NCBI RefSeq assembly: GCF_027594785.1
Contig: NZ_CP075584.1
Span: 3,782,001 to 3,846,000 of the forward strand
Source of the DNA: Cryobacterium breve
Lineage (GTDB): Bacteria > Actinomycetota > Actinomycetes > Actinomycetales > Microbacteriaceae
Length of the DNA stretch: 64,000 nt
Reading direction: 5' to 3'
Shown here in pieces: positions 55,817 through 63,308 of this stretch (position 1 is its first letter; every line of letters begins with the position of its first letter). A program made the position numbers and the translations under genes. A model generated the notes under the pieces. The model worked only from the letters and a program-made list of their open reading frames with translations. It did not search any database and had not been told where the DNA came from.

Positions 55817-55833
55817 TGCAGGATATTCCTGCA
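55817..55833 (+). repeat. 17-bp palindrome just after jetC
   Basis: TGCAGGA-TAT-TCCTGCA begins 3 bp after the jetC stop. It is too short and lacks a T run to be a convincing terminator; it could be a protein-binding site. Confidence 0.5.
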
Positions 55834-55927
55834 GTTGAGGCCCTCGTAGCCTCAGCAAGGTCCTGGTCCTGCGTTTCGCTTACGACCCCGCTGTCGTCCC
55901 CGAAACCGGTCCCGGTAAGCTCGAACC

Positions 55928-56179
55928 ATGGATGAAGAACAGACTGTACCGACCACATACGTCTTGCCGAACAAGGAATTCCTCGAGATCGCCGACGGCG
56001 ACACACTCCCGGAAATCGGCGACGGCATCTACACCGGCGGCGTGGCCTACCGGGTCACGGACCTGTGGTTCATCGACGACGACGACGCGCCGTTGCCCTA
56101 TGGCTTCAACGTGTTCCTGACCGAGGCACCCAAGAACGGCAACACCCTTCGCGAGTTCGACCCGATCTTCTTCGCGTAG
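55928..56179 (+). CDS. small acidic hypothetical protein
   Basis: An 83-residue acidic protein (VLPNKEFLEIADGDTLPEIGDG, later RVTDLWFIDDDDAPLPYG) with no signal, helix or metal motif that I recognise. TAAGCT lies exactly 6 nt before the ATG, a leaderless-type promoter, so it is probably a real gene with its own transcript rather than a Jet operon member. Its 3' end overlaps the 3' end of the convergent sugar-kinase gene by 82 bp. Function unknown. Confidence 0.7.
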   Translation: MDEEQTVPTTYVLPNKEFLEIADGDTLPEIGDGIYTGGVAYRVTDLWFIDDDDAPLPYGFNVFLTEAPKNGNTLREFDPIFFA

Positions 56180-57178
56180 AACTTCTTAGCCCAGACCGTC
56201 CGCCGCCGGATCGGCTCAGGCCCGGGCGGCGAGAGCTCGGCCTCGAGGCGTTCGACGTCCTCCCGGTGACACAGTTCGGTGGCGGGGGTCGAGGCCGTAG
56301 CGCTCCCGGCGGCGACGCCCGCACGGAAGGCTTCTTCGGCCGTTCGCCCCTGGGCGAGCCGCAGCACGAAGGCAGCCAGAAAGCTGTCCCCGGCCCCGAC
56401 GGTGCTGATCACCGTCACCTTCGGCACCTCAGAGCGGATAACGCCGCTCGCGGAGGCGAGGACGGCTCCGTCCCCGCCGAGGGTCAGGGCCACATGCTCG
56501 GCGGAACCGGCGGCGACGAGCCTGCGCTGCGGCATCCGCCTGGCTTTCCGGCGTGTCGAGCGTGACGCCCGCGTGGGCCTCGAGTTCCCGCAGGCTCGGC
56601 TTGACCAGGAAGACCCCTTCGGCGAGGGCGGCCGTCAGGGCAGGGCCGGAGGCATCCACGATGCACCGTGCACCGCTCGCGCGGGCGAGGCGGGCGACGC
56701 GCGCATAGAAGTCGTCGGGGACCCCGGGAGGCAGGCTTCCGCTCGCGACAATGTAGCCACCGACCGGCATCGAGGCGGCGAGAGTGTCGAGGCACGCCGT
56801 CCATTCCGCCTCCGTGAACTCCGGCCCCTGCAGCACGAAACGGAACTGCTTACCGGTACCCGTTTCATCGACCGTGAAACTCTGGCGGGTGCTCTCGCGG
56901 ATCGGAACCATGACCGTGGGAAGCCCCTCGGTGGCGATGAGCTGGCGGAAGGCCTCTCCAGTGGGACCGCCGGCTGCGTAGAGGGAGAGTGCGGTTCCGC
57001 CGAGTCGACGGATGACCCTGGCCACGTTGATGCCGCCGCCGCCCGGGTCGATACGCGTCGCACTGCACCTCAGCTTGTGCTCACTGGTCACGTGGGCCGT
57101 CGAGGTACTCACATCGAGAGCGGGGTTGACGGTGAGGGTCAGAATCGGCGGTGTCTTCACAAAGCTCGAGGCGTCCAT
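56098..57178 (-). CDS. PfkB-family sugar kinase (6-phosphofructokinase/1-PFK type), frame break
   Basis: A ribokinase-fold kinase of about 359 residues. Seen: TLTVNPALDVSTST at the start and GPGGINVAR-like DPGGGGINVARVI, GSLPPGVPDDFYARVA, and the catalytic STVGAGDSFLAAF with the Asp. The pattern fits PfkB/LacC-type kinases phosphorylating fructose phosphate or tagatose phosphate. The frame breaks at 56519-56523 (AGCCT on the + strand); removing one base gives AAAQLVAAGSAEH. TAGACT lies 6 nt before the ATG (leaderless). The C-terminus runs about 40 residues past the usual end, overlapping a convergent gene, which suggests a lost stop codon. Confidence 0.9.
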
Positions 57179-57241
57179 CTTCCCAGTCTAGAAGCCGCTC
57201 CCTGCCGTTCCCGAAAGCGACGTTCGACAGGACATTGTGCG

Positions 57242-57625
57242 CTACTTGAGCGCCTTGGCCTTGAGCGACTCGAACTCGGTGGCCGTGATCGAACCGCTGT
57301 CGAGGAGTTCTTTCGCCTTCGCGATTTCCGCGGATGGGCTCGCGGACGAAGCGACGGACCTGACGTAGTCATCCGTGTAGTCCTGCGCCTGTTGCACGCG
57401 TTCCGCCTGCCGCCTGGCCATGTCCGGGCCGCGGGCGACCAAGTAGACGAGTGCGGTCAGGAACGGAACGAAGACCAGAAAGATCAGCCAGACGGCCTTG
57501 GCCCCGCCACTGAGCTTGTGGTCCCGGAAGATGTCGCCCACGATCGAGAACAGCACCATGAGATAGGCGATGAACGCGAAACTCCAGAAGAAGAACCACA
57601 CGACGTCCCAGAAATTCGAAAACAT
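57242..57625 (-). CDS. PLDc_N/SHOCT membrane protein
   Basis: A 127-residue protein with two transmembrane helices (about residues 10-30 and 40-62) matching the phospholipase-D-N-terminal (PLDc_N) module, then a linker and a C-terminal SHOCT motif (KAKELLDSGSITATEFESLKAKAL). AAGGAG precedes the ATG. Monocistronic, divergent from the DUF6325 gene. Such proteins are common in actinobacterial envelopes but have no assigned function. Confidence 0.87.
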   Translation of the reverse strand: MFSNFWDVVWFFFWSFAFIAYLMVLFSIVGDIFRDHKLSGGAKAVWLIFLVFVPFLTALVYLVARGPDMARRQAERVQQAQDYTDDYVRSVASSASPSAEIAKAKELLDSGSITATEFESLKAKALK

Positions 57626-57953
57626 GAGCTTCTCCTTGCCTCAGGTGCTCTTGTCCGTTCGTGCGGTCCCAGTGTTGGTGGGCTTTCAGGGGTGTCATCG
57701 CGGGTGGAAAGTGGCAGCGCGAACCGAGCACAGGATCCGCGCCAGCGCTGGGCGAACTCGCCGGCAGCCCGAACATAGCGCGACCTGAGTTCGCCGGAAA
57801 GGGCTCCTTCAGCGGGAGTGGTCCGCATCTTTTGGGGCGGAACCGGCCGAGTCAGCGTGCGCCTTGATGCTCGCACTGAACGGGATTAGTGTCCCCAGTG
57901 TCCTGATAGAGCGTCTCGACGACGAGGTCGTGACGACGAGCGAAGGAGGCACC
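57626..57953. other. 328-bp divergent intergenic region
   Basis: It holds the promoters of the PLDc_N/SHOCT gene (-) and the DUF6325 gene (+). A perfect 9-bp inverted repeat, GGCGAACTC (57751-57759) and GAGTTCGCC (57787-57795), with a 27-bp spacer could be an operator. No convincing -35/-10 pair or RNA gene was seen. Confidence 0.55.
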
Positions 57954-58400
57954 GTGCTGGGACCCATCGAAGTGCTCGTTGTTGCGTTTCCGGGAAACAA
58001 GTTCAACGGCAAGATCGTGCCGGCGCTGGCCGATCTCGTGGACAAGAACACGATCAGCATCATCGACGCACTGCTGGTCTCGAAGGATGAGACCGGCGAG
58101 GTCAGTCTCGTGGAGTTCGACGAACTCGGCATCGCTGAGGATGCAGCCGTGTCGGCTCTGGCCGCTCTCTTCGAGGGATCCGACGGACTCCTCTCGGACG
58201 ATGACGTCGACGAGTTGTCCGCCGACCTCGAGAACAACAGCTCGGCGGCCATCCTCGTCTTCGAACACACGTGGTTCAAGCCGTTGCGCGATGCGATCGT
58301 TGACTCCGGCGGAGTCCTTCTCGAAGACGTGCACGTGCCGGATTCGGTTGTCGACGAGGTGCTCCAGGCGATGGACGCATCCGGGGCCGACACCGACTGA
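57954..58400 (+). CDS. DUF6325 family protein
   Basis: A 148-residue acidic protein of the DUF6325 group. Seen: LGPIEVLVVAFPGNKFNGKIVPALADLV at the start (quoted from GPIEVLVVAFPGNKFNG) and an internal acidic ELSADLENNSSAAILVFEHTW, typical for a small family pairing with SHOCT proteins. The GTG start was chosen because AAGGAGG lies 6 nt upstream; an extension 90 bp upstream lacks a ribosome site. It is 91 bp from the SHOCT gene and probably in an operon with it. Function unknown. Confidence 0.88.
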   Translation: MLGPIEVLVVAFPGNKFNGKIVPALADLVDKNTISIIDALLVSKDETGEVSLVEFDELGIAEDAAVSALAALFEGSDGLLSDDDVDELSADLENNSSAAILVFEHTWFKPLRDAIVDSGGVLLEDVHVPDSVVDEVLQAMDASGADTD

Positions 58401-58491
58401 GAGCCAGGCAACGCGCCCGGAAACGTCACGGGTGGCATGACTCGGACGATACGACTCGGATCAAGCGACGGAACACGAGGAAAGGAACACA

Positions 58492-58782
58492 ATGATGCGT
58501 CGAGGTGGGCGCCCCGGCCTGATGGGGACGATGGCACGTACGGCGGTGATCGCAGGCACGGCTACCGCAGTCTCCGGCGGAGTCAGCCGGCGCCAGCAGG
58601 CCGCCCAGCAACAGCAGCCGCAGTATGCACCACCAGCCCAGGATGTGCAGGCACCGCAACCGGCGGCCGCGGCGGACGACAGCCTGTCCGCCCAGATCGA
58701 ACGGCTCGCGACCCTCAAGACGGCCGGCGTGATCAGTGACGCGGAGTTCTCGGCGGCGAAGGCCAAACTCCTCGGCATCTGA
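58492..58782 (+). CDS. SHOCT-domain protein
   Basis: A 96-residue protein with an N-terminal Gly/Arg/Met segment and a short hydrophobic stretch (MARTAVIAGTATAVSG), a glutamine/proline-rich linker (RRQQAAQQQQPQYAPPAQ) and a C-terminal SHOCT motif (QIERLATLKTAGVISDAEFSAAKAKLL). AAAGGA precedes the ATG. Pairing with DUF6325 is common in actinobacteria. Third SHOCT protein in this window. Function unknown. Confidence 0.87.
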   Translation: MMRRGGRPGLMGTMARTAVIAGTATAVSGGVSRRQQAAQQQQPQYAPPAQDVQAPQPAAAADDSLSAQIERLATLKTAGVISDAEFSAAKAKLLGI

Positions 58783-58909
58783 CAATTGTTACCGCAGGTT
58801 TCACGCATGACTTTGTGTGACCTGCCGGCGGCCTGGGGCAACAGTGCCGTGCATATCGTGGGTGTCCGCGCAGACGACCGTGTCTCGCGCAGAGAAAAGG
58901 ACACTTTCG

Positions 58910-60180
58910 ATGACATCGTCGCTGTACCTGGGAATCGCACTCGACGGCGCCGGCTGGCACCCGTCGGCCTGGCGCGAGCCGGAGGCCCGCCCCGTAGACC
59001 TGTTCCACCTCGATTACTGGGTCGCCCTCGTGCGTGCCGCCGAGGCCGCCGGCATCGACCTGGTCACGATCGAGGATTCCTTCGGCCTCCAGAGCCTCCG
59101 GCTTCGGCGGAATCGATCCACGCCGTGACGAGGTGCGCGGTCGACTCGACGCCCTTCTGCTCGCGACGGCCATTGCCCCGCACACGAGTTCGATCGGCCT
59201 CGTGCCGACGATCACCACGACCCACACCGAACCGTTCCACGTGGCAACCGGAGTGCAAACCCTCGACTACGTGAGCGAAGGCCGGGCCGGCTGGCGCGTG
59301 CAGGTCTCCGGGCGTGCCCACGAGGCCGCGCACGTCGGCCGCCGCACGCTGCCCGCCCTCGACCCCGCCCTCGTCGTCCTGGGGACTGACCCGGCCCAGA
59401 CCGCCCTGATCGAGGACCTCTTCGGCGAAGCGCGCGACGCCGTCGAGGTCGCCCGCCGGCTCTGGGACAGCTGGGAGGACGACGCCGTGATCCGCGATGT
59501 GGAGACCGGCAGGTTCGTCGACCGCGAAAAGCTGCACTACATCGACTTCGTGGGCGACCGGTTCACGGTCGAGGGCCCCTCGATCACCCCGCGCCCGCCG
59601 CAGGGCCAGCCGCTCGTCTACGCGCTCGCCCACCAGAAGGTCCCGTATGAACTGGCCGTGGCCGGCGCCGACATCGTCGGTGTCACCCCGCATGATGACG
59701 CGCACCTCGAGGCCATCCTCGGGCAGCTCGAGACAGCGGCCCACGACGTGGTGCGCGGGGTAGACGAACCCCTGCGGGTCTGGACCGAGATCTCGGTTCT
59801 GATCGAGAAGACAGTGGATGCCGCCCATGCGACCCTCGACCGGCTCAACGCCACCCACGGGGAACCCTGGACCTCCGACACGGTCATCCTCGCCGACACC
59901 CCCGAGGCCGTCGCCGCCCAGGCTCCTGCACTGGCACTCCCTCGGTATCGACGGTGTCCGGCTGCGGCCGGCGCGGCTGCCGGAGGACCTCACGGCGATC
60001 ACCGAGCGCGTTGTTCCGCTGCTGCGTGCCGCCGGGGTGCTCGACCGTCCGGCAGGAGCCGCGACCCTTCGCGCCCGACTCGGATTCGGTCGCCCCGAGA
60101 ACCGCTACGCGACCCCTGCAGACACCGACCCCGCCGCAGACTCCACCCGCGAGCTCGACCTGACCGGAAGCATCCGCTGA
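58910..60180 (+). CDS. LLM-class flavin monooxygenase, two frame breaks
   Basis: An F420/FMN-dependent luciferase-like oxidoreductase of about 422 residues. Seen: LGIALDGAGWHPSAWREPEARP, DLVTIEDSFGLQ near the start, APHTSSIGLVPTITTTHTEPFH quoted in parts (SIGLVPTITTTHTEPF) and a C-terminal half with VTPHDDAHLEAIL. Two breaks, 59093-59097 (AGCCT) and 59920-59924 (AGGCT), are each repaired by removing one base, giving LQSSGFGGID and VAAQLLHWHSLGIDG. Ends in TGATG over the next start. Together they form a two-enzyme operon, likely acting on related substrates; identity of the substrate is unknown. Confidence 0.9.
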
Positions 60181-61566
60181 TGACCACGACCGCCAGCACG
60201 ACCGCCCACCCGATCGCCCAGGACGCCTCCGGGCGCCCACTCCGGCAGGTGCACCTCGCCGCGCACTTCCCCGGGGTCAACAACACCTCGGTGTGGAGCG
60301 ACGGCAAGGCCGAGAGCCAGATCGCGTTCTCCTCCTTCCGGCACTTCGCCCAGAATGCGGAGCGCGGCAAGTTCGACTTCCTCTTCCTCGCCGAGGGGCT
60401 CCGGCTGCGGGAACAGAAGGGACTCATCCACGACCTCGACGTCGTCGGCCGACCGAACACCCTCGCGATCCTGGCCGGGATCGCCGCCGTGACCGAACAC
60501 ATCGGCCTCGTCGGCACCCTCAGGCTCGACGTTCAACGAACCGTACGAACTCGCCAGGCAGCTCGCGAGCCTCGACCTGCTGAGTGAGGGGAGGGCCGGG
60601 TGGAACATCGTCACGACCTCCGACGCCTTCCACGGCGAGAACTTCCGCCGCGGCGGTTTCCTCGACCCGAAGGACCGCTACGTGCGCGCCGAGGAATTCG
60701 TCGCGGTGGCACGCGCGCTGTGGGACGGCTGGGCGCCCGGGGCCCTCGCCGCGAACAAGAAGACGGGGGAGTTCCTCTCCGCCGATGCGCTCGCGGCGGT
60801 CGACCACCACGGTGCGCAGTTCGACGTGAGCGGCTTCGGCACCCTGCCGCGCAGCCCGCAGGGACACCCCGTGATCGTGCAGGCCGGCGACTCGGCGGAC
60901 GGCCGCGACTTCGCGTCGGCGAACGCTGAGGTGATCTTCTCCCTGCACTCCGAATTCGAGGACGGCCAGAAGTTCTTCCGCGACGTCAAGGGCCGTCTGC
61001 CGGCCGTCGGCCGCCACCCCGATTCGCTCAAGATCCTGCCCGCGGCGACGTTCATCCTCGGCGACACCGAGGCCGAGGCGCGGGAACGCTCCCGCGAAGT
61101 CGCGCTGCTGCAGGTCAGCCCGCAGACCGCGATCTCGTTCCTCGAGCAGCTCTGGGGCACCGACCTGGGCGGCTACGATCCCGATGGGCCGCTGCCGGAG
61201 ATCGACCCTGTCCTTGCCGACGAGGGCGTCACCCGCGGCAGGGTGCGCCATGTCGCGGACCCGGTTGCGGTTGCGAAAGCCTGGCGCGGCCTCGCGGAAG
61301 CCGAAGGGCTGAGCATTCGTGACCTCGTCATCCGCTTCGCCGCGAAGCACACCTTCGTGGGGACCCCGGTGCAGGTTGCCGAGCAGATCAACCGGCACGT
61401 TCAGGAGGAAGCCTCAGACGGCTTCGTCATCGTCGGCCACACGAATCCGACTGGCCTCGACGATTTCGTCGACCGGGTCATCCCCGAGCTGCAGGAGCGC
61501 GGCGTCTATCGCACCGAGTACGAACCCGGCGCGACCCTGCGCGAGACCCTCGGCCTCACGCAGTAG
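60180..61566 (+). CDS. NtaA/SnaA/DszA-type flavin monooxygenase, frame break
   Basis: An LLM-class monooxygenase of about 461 residues in the NtaA/DszA/SnaA group, using FMNH2 from a separate reductase. Seen: HLAAHFPGVNNTSVW, FDFLFLAEGL, LSEGRAGWNIVTTSDAFHGENFRR quoted in part (AGWNIVTTSDAFHGENF) and SPQGHPVIVQAGDSADGRDFA, hallmarks of the group. The frame breaks at 60522-60526 (AGGCT); removing one base gives GTLSSTFNEPYELARQLAS. The start overlaps the preceding stop (TGATG). A 103-bp palindrome follows. No flavin reductase gene is adjacent. Confidence 0.92.
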
Positions 61567-61590
61567 CCCCAGGAGATTTGAGCAGCAGTG

Positions 61591-61693
61591 GTGGTGGCTA
61601 ATTCAGGAGATCCGTGCCGCCGGGTGGGATCGGCCGCACTGGTCCGCGGACCGGTGTCGCTCGCCCGGGTGGATCTCCTGAGTTAGCCACCAC
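61591..61693 (+). repeat. 103-bp nested palindrome
   Basis: 23-bp inverted arms with one mismatch (GTGGTGGCTAATTCAGGAGA on the left) enclose a second, inner palindrome centred on GGTCCGCGGACC. It starts 24 bp after the monooxygenase stop. It could be a terminator, a REP-like element or a small non-autonomous mobile element. No second copy is in the window. Confidence 0.8.
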
Positions 61694-61735
61694 CGAACTG
61701 ACACCGCGCCGACCAAACGCTTACCGGACCACCCA

Positions 61736-61810
61736 ACCGCGACCGAACCCGGCGCCGCGACCTGATGCCGCACCGCGACCCGATACCGGCCCGCGACCGG
61801 ACTCCGCACC
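61736..61810 (+). repeat. degenerate CGCGACC-type tandem repeat
   Basis: Four imperfect units of about 15-21 bp built on CCGCGACC(C)GA run up to the isochorismatase stop. It is not clearly coding. Confidence 0.55.
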
Positions 61811-61811
61811 G

Positions 61812-62372
61812 CTAGCGGGCCGGGAGTAGCTCGAGGTCCAGGTCGGCCGCGGCGAGCACCTCGGCACCGGCATCGCGGAGGGCGGCCATGAAGGCGGCAT
61901 GAACGGATGCCCCGGGAACCTCGGTGCCCTGGAACTCGAAGTCGGGTGCTGCGCAGGCGTTGTGCACCACCGTGACGGCGAAGCCGAGGTCGAGGGCGGC
62001 CCGCGTGGTCGCGTCGATGCACATGCTGCTCATCATGCCCATGATGACCAGATGATCGATATTCTCCGCGCGCAGCAGCCGTTCCAGGCCTGTGTCGACG
62101 AACGCGTTCGCGGAGCCCTTGGTCAAATGGCGTTCCTGTCCCAACGGCGCCACCAGCGGGTAGATCTCGACGCCCGCGGTTCCCGGGATGAAGAACGTCG
62201 CATCCGCTTCGGTGGCGAGGTGCTGGAAATGGATGACGGTGGTACCGATCGCGCGGCCCGAGTCGAGGACACCCCGGGCGACTACCGCGGCGGGCTCACT
62301 CCCGGAGAGGGGATATGCGCCCCCGTGGAAGTAATCGTTCTGGATATCAATGACCACAATGCCAGTGCTCAC
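61812..62372 (-). CDS. isochorismatase-family cysteine hydrolase
   Basis: A 186-residue cysteine hydrolase of the isochorismatase/nicotinamidase superfamily. Seen: the catalytic Asp in VVIDIQNDYF, Lys in LTKGSANAF and Cys in MGMMSSMCIDATTRAA, so the triad is complete. The GTG start has GGAGCAG about 5 nt upstream on the coding strand. It is convergent with the flavin monooxygenase operon and separated by the palindrome, so it need not be functionally linked. Substrate unknown. Confidence 0.93.
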   Translation of the reverse strand: MSTGIVVIDIQNDYFHGGAYPLSGSEPAAVVARGVLDSGRAIGTTVIHFQHLATEADATFFIPGTAGVEIYPLVAPLGQERHLTKGSANAFVDTGLERLLRAENIDHLVIMGMMSSMCIDATTRAALDLGFAVTVVHNACAAPDFEFQGTEVPGASVHAAFMAALRDAGAEVLAAADLDLELLPAR

Positions 62373-62506
62373 ACCTGCTCCGCTTCGTTTCCTGTGCCAA
62401 TTCCCCCACACGACTCTAATTGTTACGGGCCGGATTTGCGGTGTCGTTGTGCTGCCGTATTCTCGGCTCCATCCTCCCTGTCTCCTCCCGCACCCGCAAG
62501 GACCTC

Positions 62507-63308
62507 GTGACCGCCCCATATTCCGGAATCTCCGTCGAACTACCCGTGCTGACCTGGGGCGACCCGGCAGCGTCGCGGAGCGCACTGCTGCTGCACGGAC
62601 TTACCTCCGCAGGGGGCGGTCTGGTGGCGGGTCGCGAGCGGACTCGCCGCCGAGGGGTGGTTCGTGGTCGCACCCGACCAACGTGGCCACGGCCGCGCCC
62701 CGCGCACGACCTCCTATCCGCTGGCGGGTTTCGTCGCCGACACGTTGCGGCTCCGCCCGGCGCCCGGGAAGTCCTGGGACCTCGTCGTCGGACATTCCCT
62801 CGGTGGTGCCGTCGCACTCCTCGCAGCGGCGGGCAGCGAGGACTGGACTCGGAGCGTACTGTTGCTCGACCCGCCCCTCACCCTCGGGCCGGGCTCGGTC
62901 GCGCCGCTCCTGGCCGAGACCATCGCGGAGATCACCGACCCGAGCGCAGCCAGGATCCTGAGCGAGAATCCCGGCTGGCATGCGGAGGACGCGCACCAGA
63001 AGGTAGAGGCGGCGCGCGTGGTCAGCCCGTTCACCGTTGAGCGCGTATTGAGCGATACCAGCCCCTGGGATCTCGAACCGCACCTCGACGATGTCCGGGT
63101 GCCCATCCGGCTCCTCGGTGCCGACCCGGCATCGGGAAGCGCATCAGTGCTTCCCGAGCAGGGTGAGCGGCTCGCCGCTCGGCACGCGAACCTCAGCTAC
63201 GCGTTTGTCGCGGGCGCAGGGCATTCGATCCATCGGGACTCGGCAGATCGGGTGATTGCCGAGGCGCTGCAGGCCACGGTCACGGGCGCTCCTGCAACCA
63301 ATCCATGA
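62507..63308 (+). CDS. alpha/beta hydrolase, frame break
   Basis: An alpha/beta hydrolase of about 266 residues. Seen: ALLLHGLTSAGGGWW (oxyanion), APDQRGHGRAPRT, the nucleophile elbow VVGHSLGGAVALLAA and a C-terminal GAGHSIHRDSAD with the catalytic His. The frame breaks at 62618-62622 (GGTCT, a single-base insertion in GGCT); removing one base gives GGGWWRVASGLAAEGW. The GTG is preferred because AAGGA lies 5 nt upstream. Overlaps the next, convergent gene by 29 bp. Substrate unknown. Confidence 0.88.

Noticed and set aside
55778..55900. Direct repeat ACCCCGCTGTCGTC at the jetC end and again downstream as an attachment site
   Set aside because: Only about 14 bp, no integrase and no tRNA nearby; probably chance or local duplication.
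743..60526. Programmed ribosomal frameshifting at AG-N-CT
   Set aside because: The breaks occur in 15 or more unrelated genes, at different depths, without slippery sequence or a downstream structure in common; insertion or artefact is simpler.
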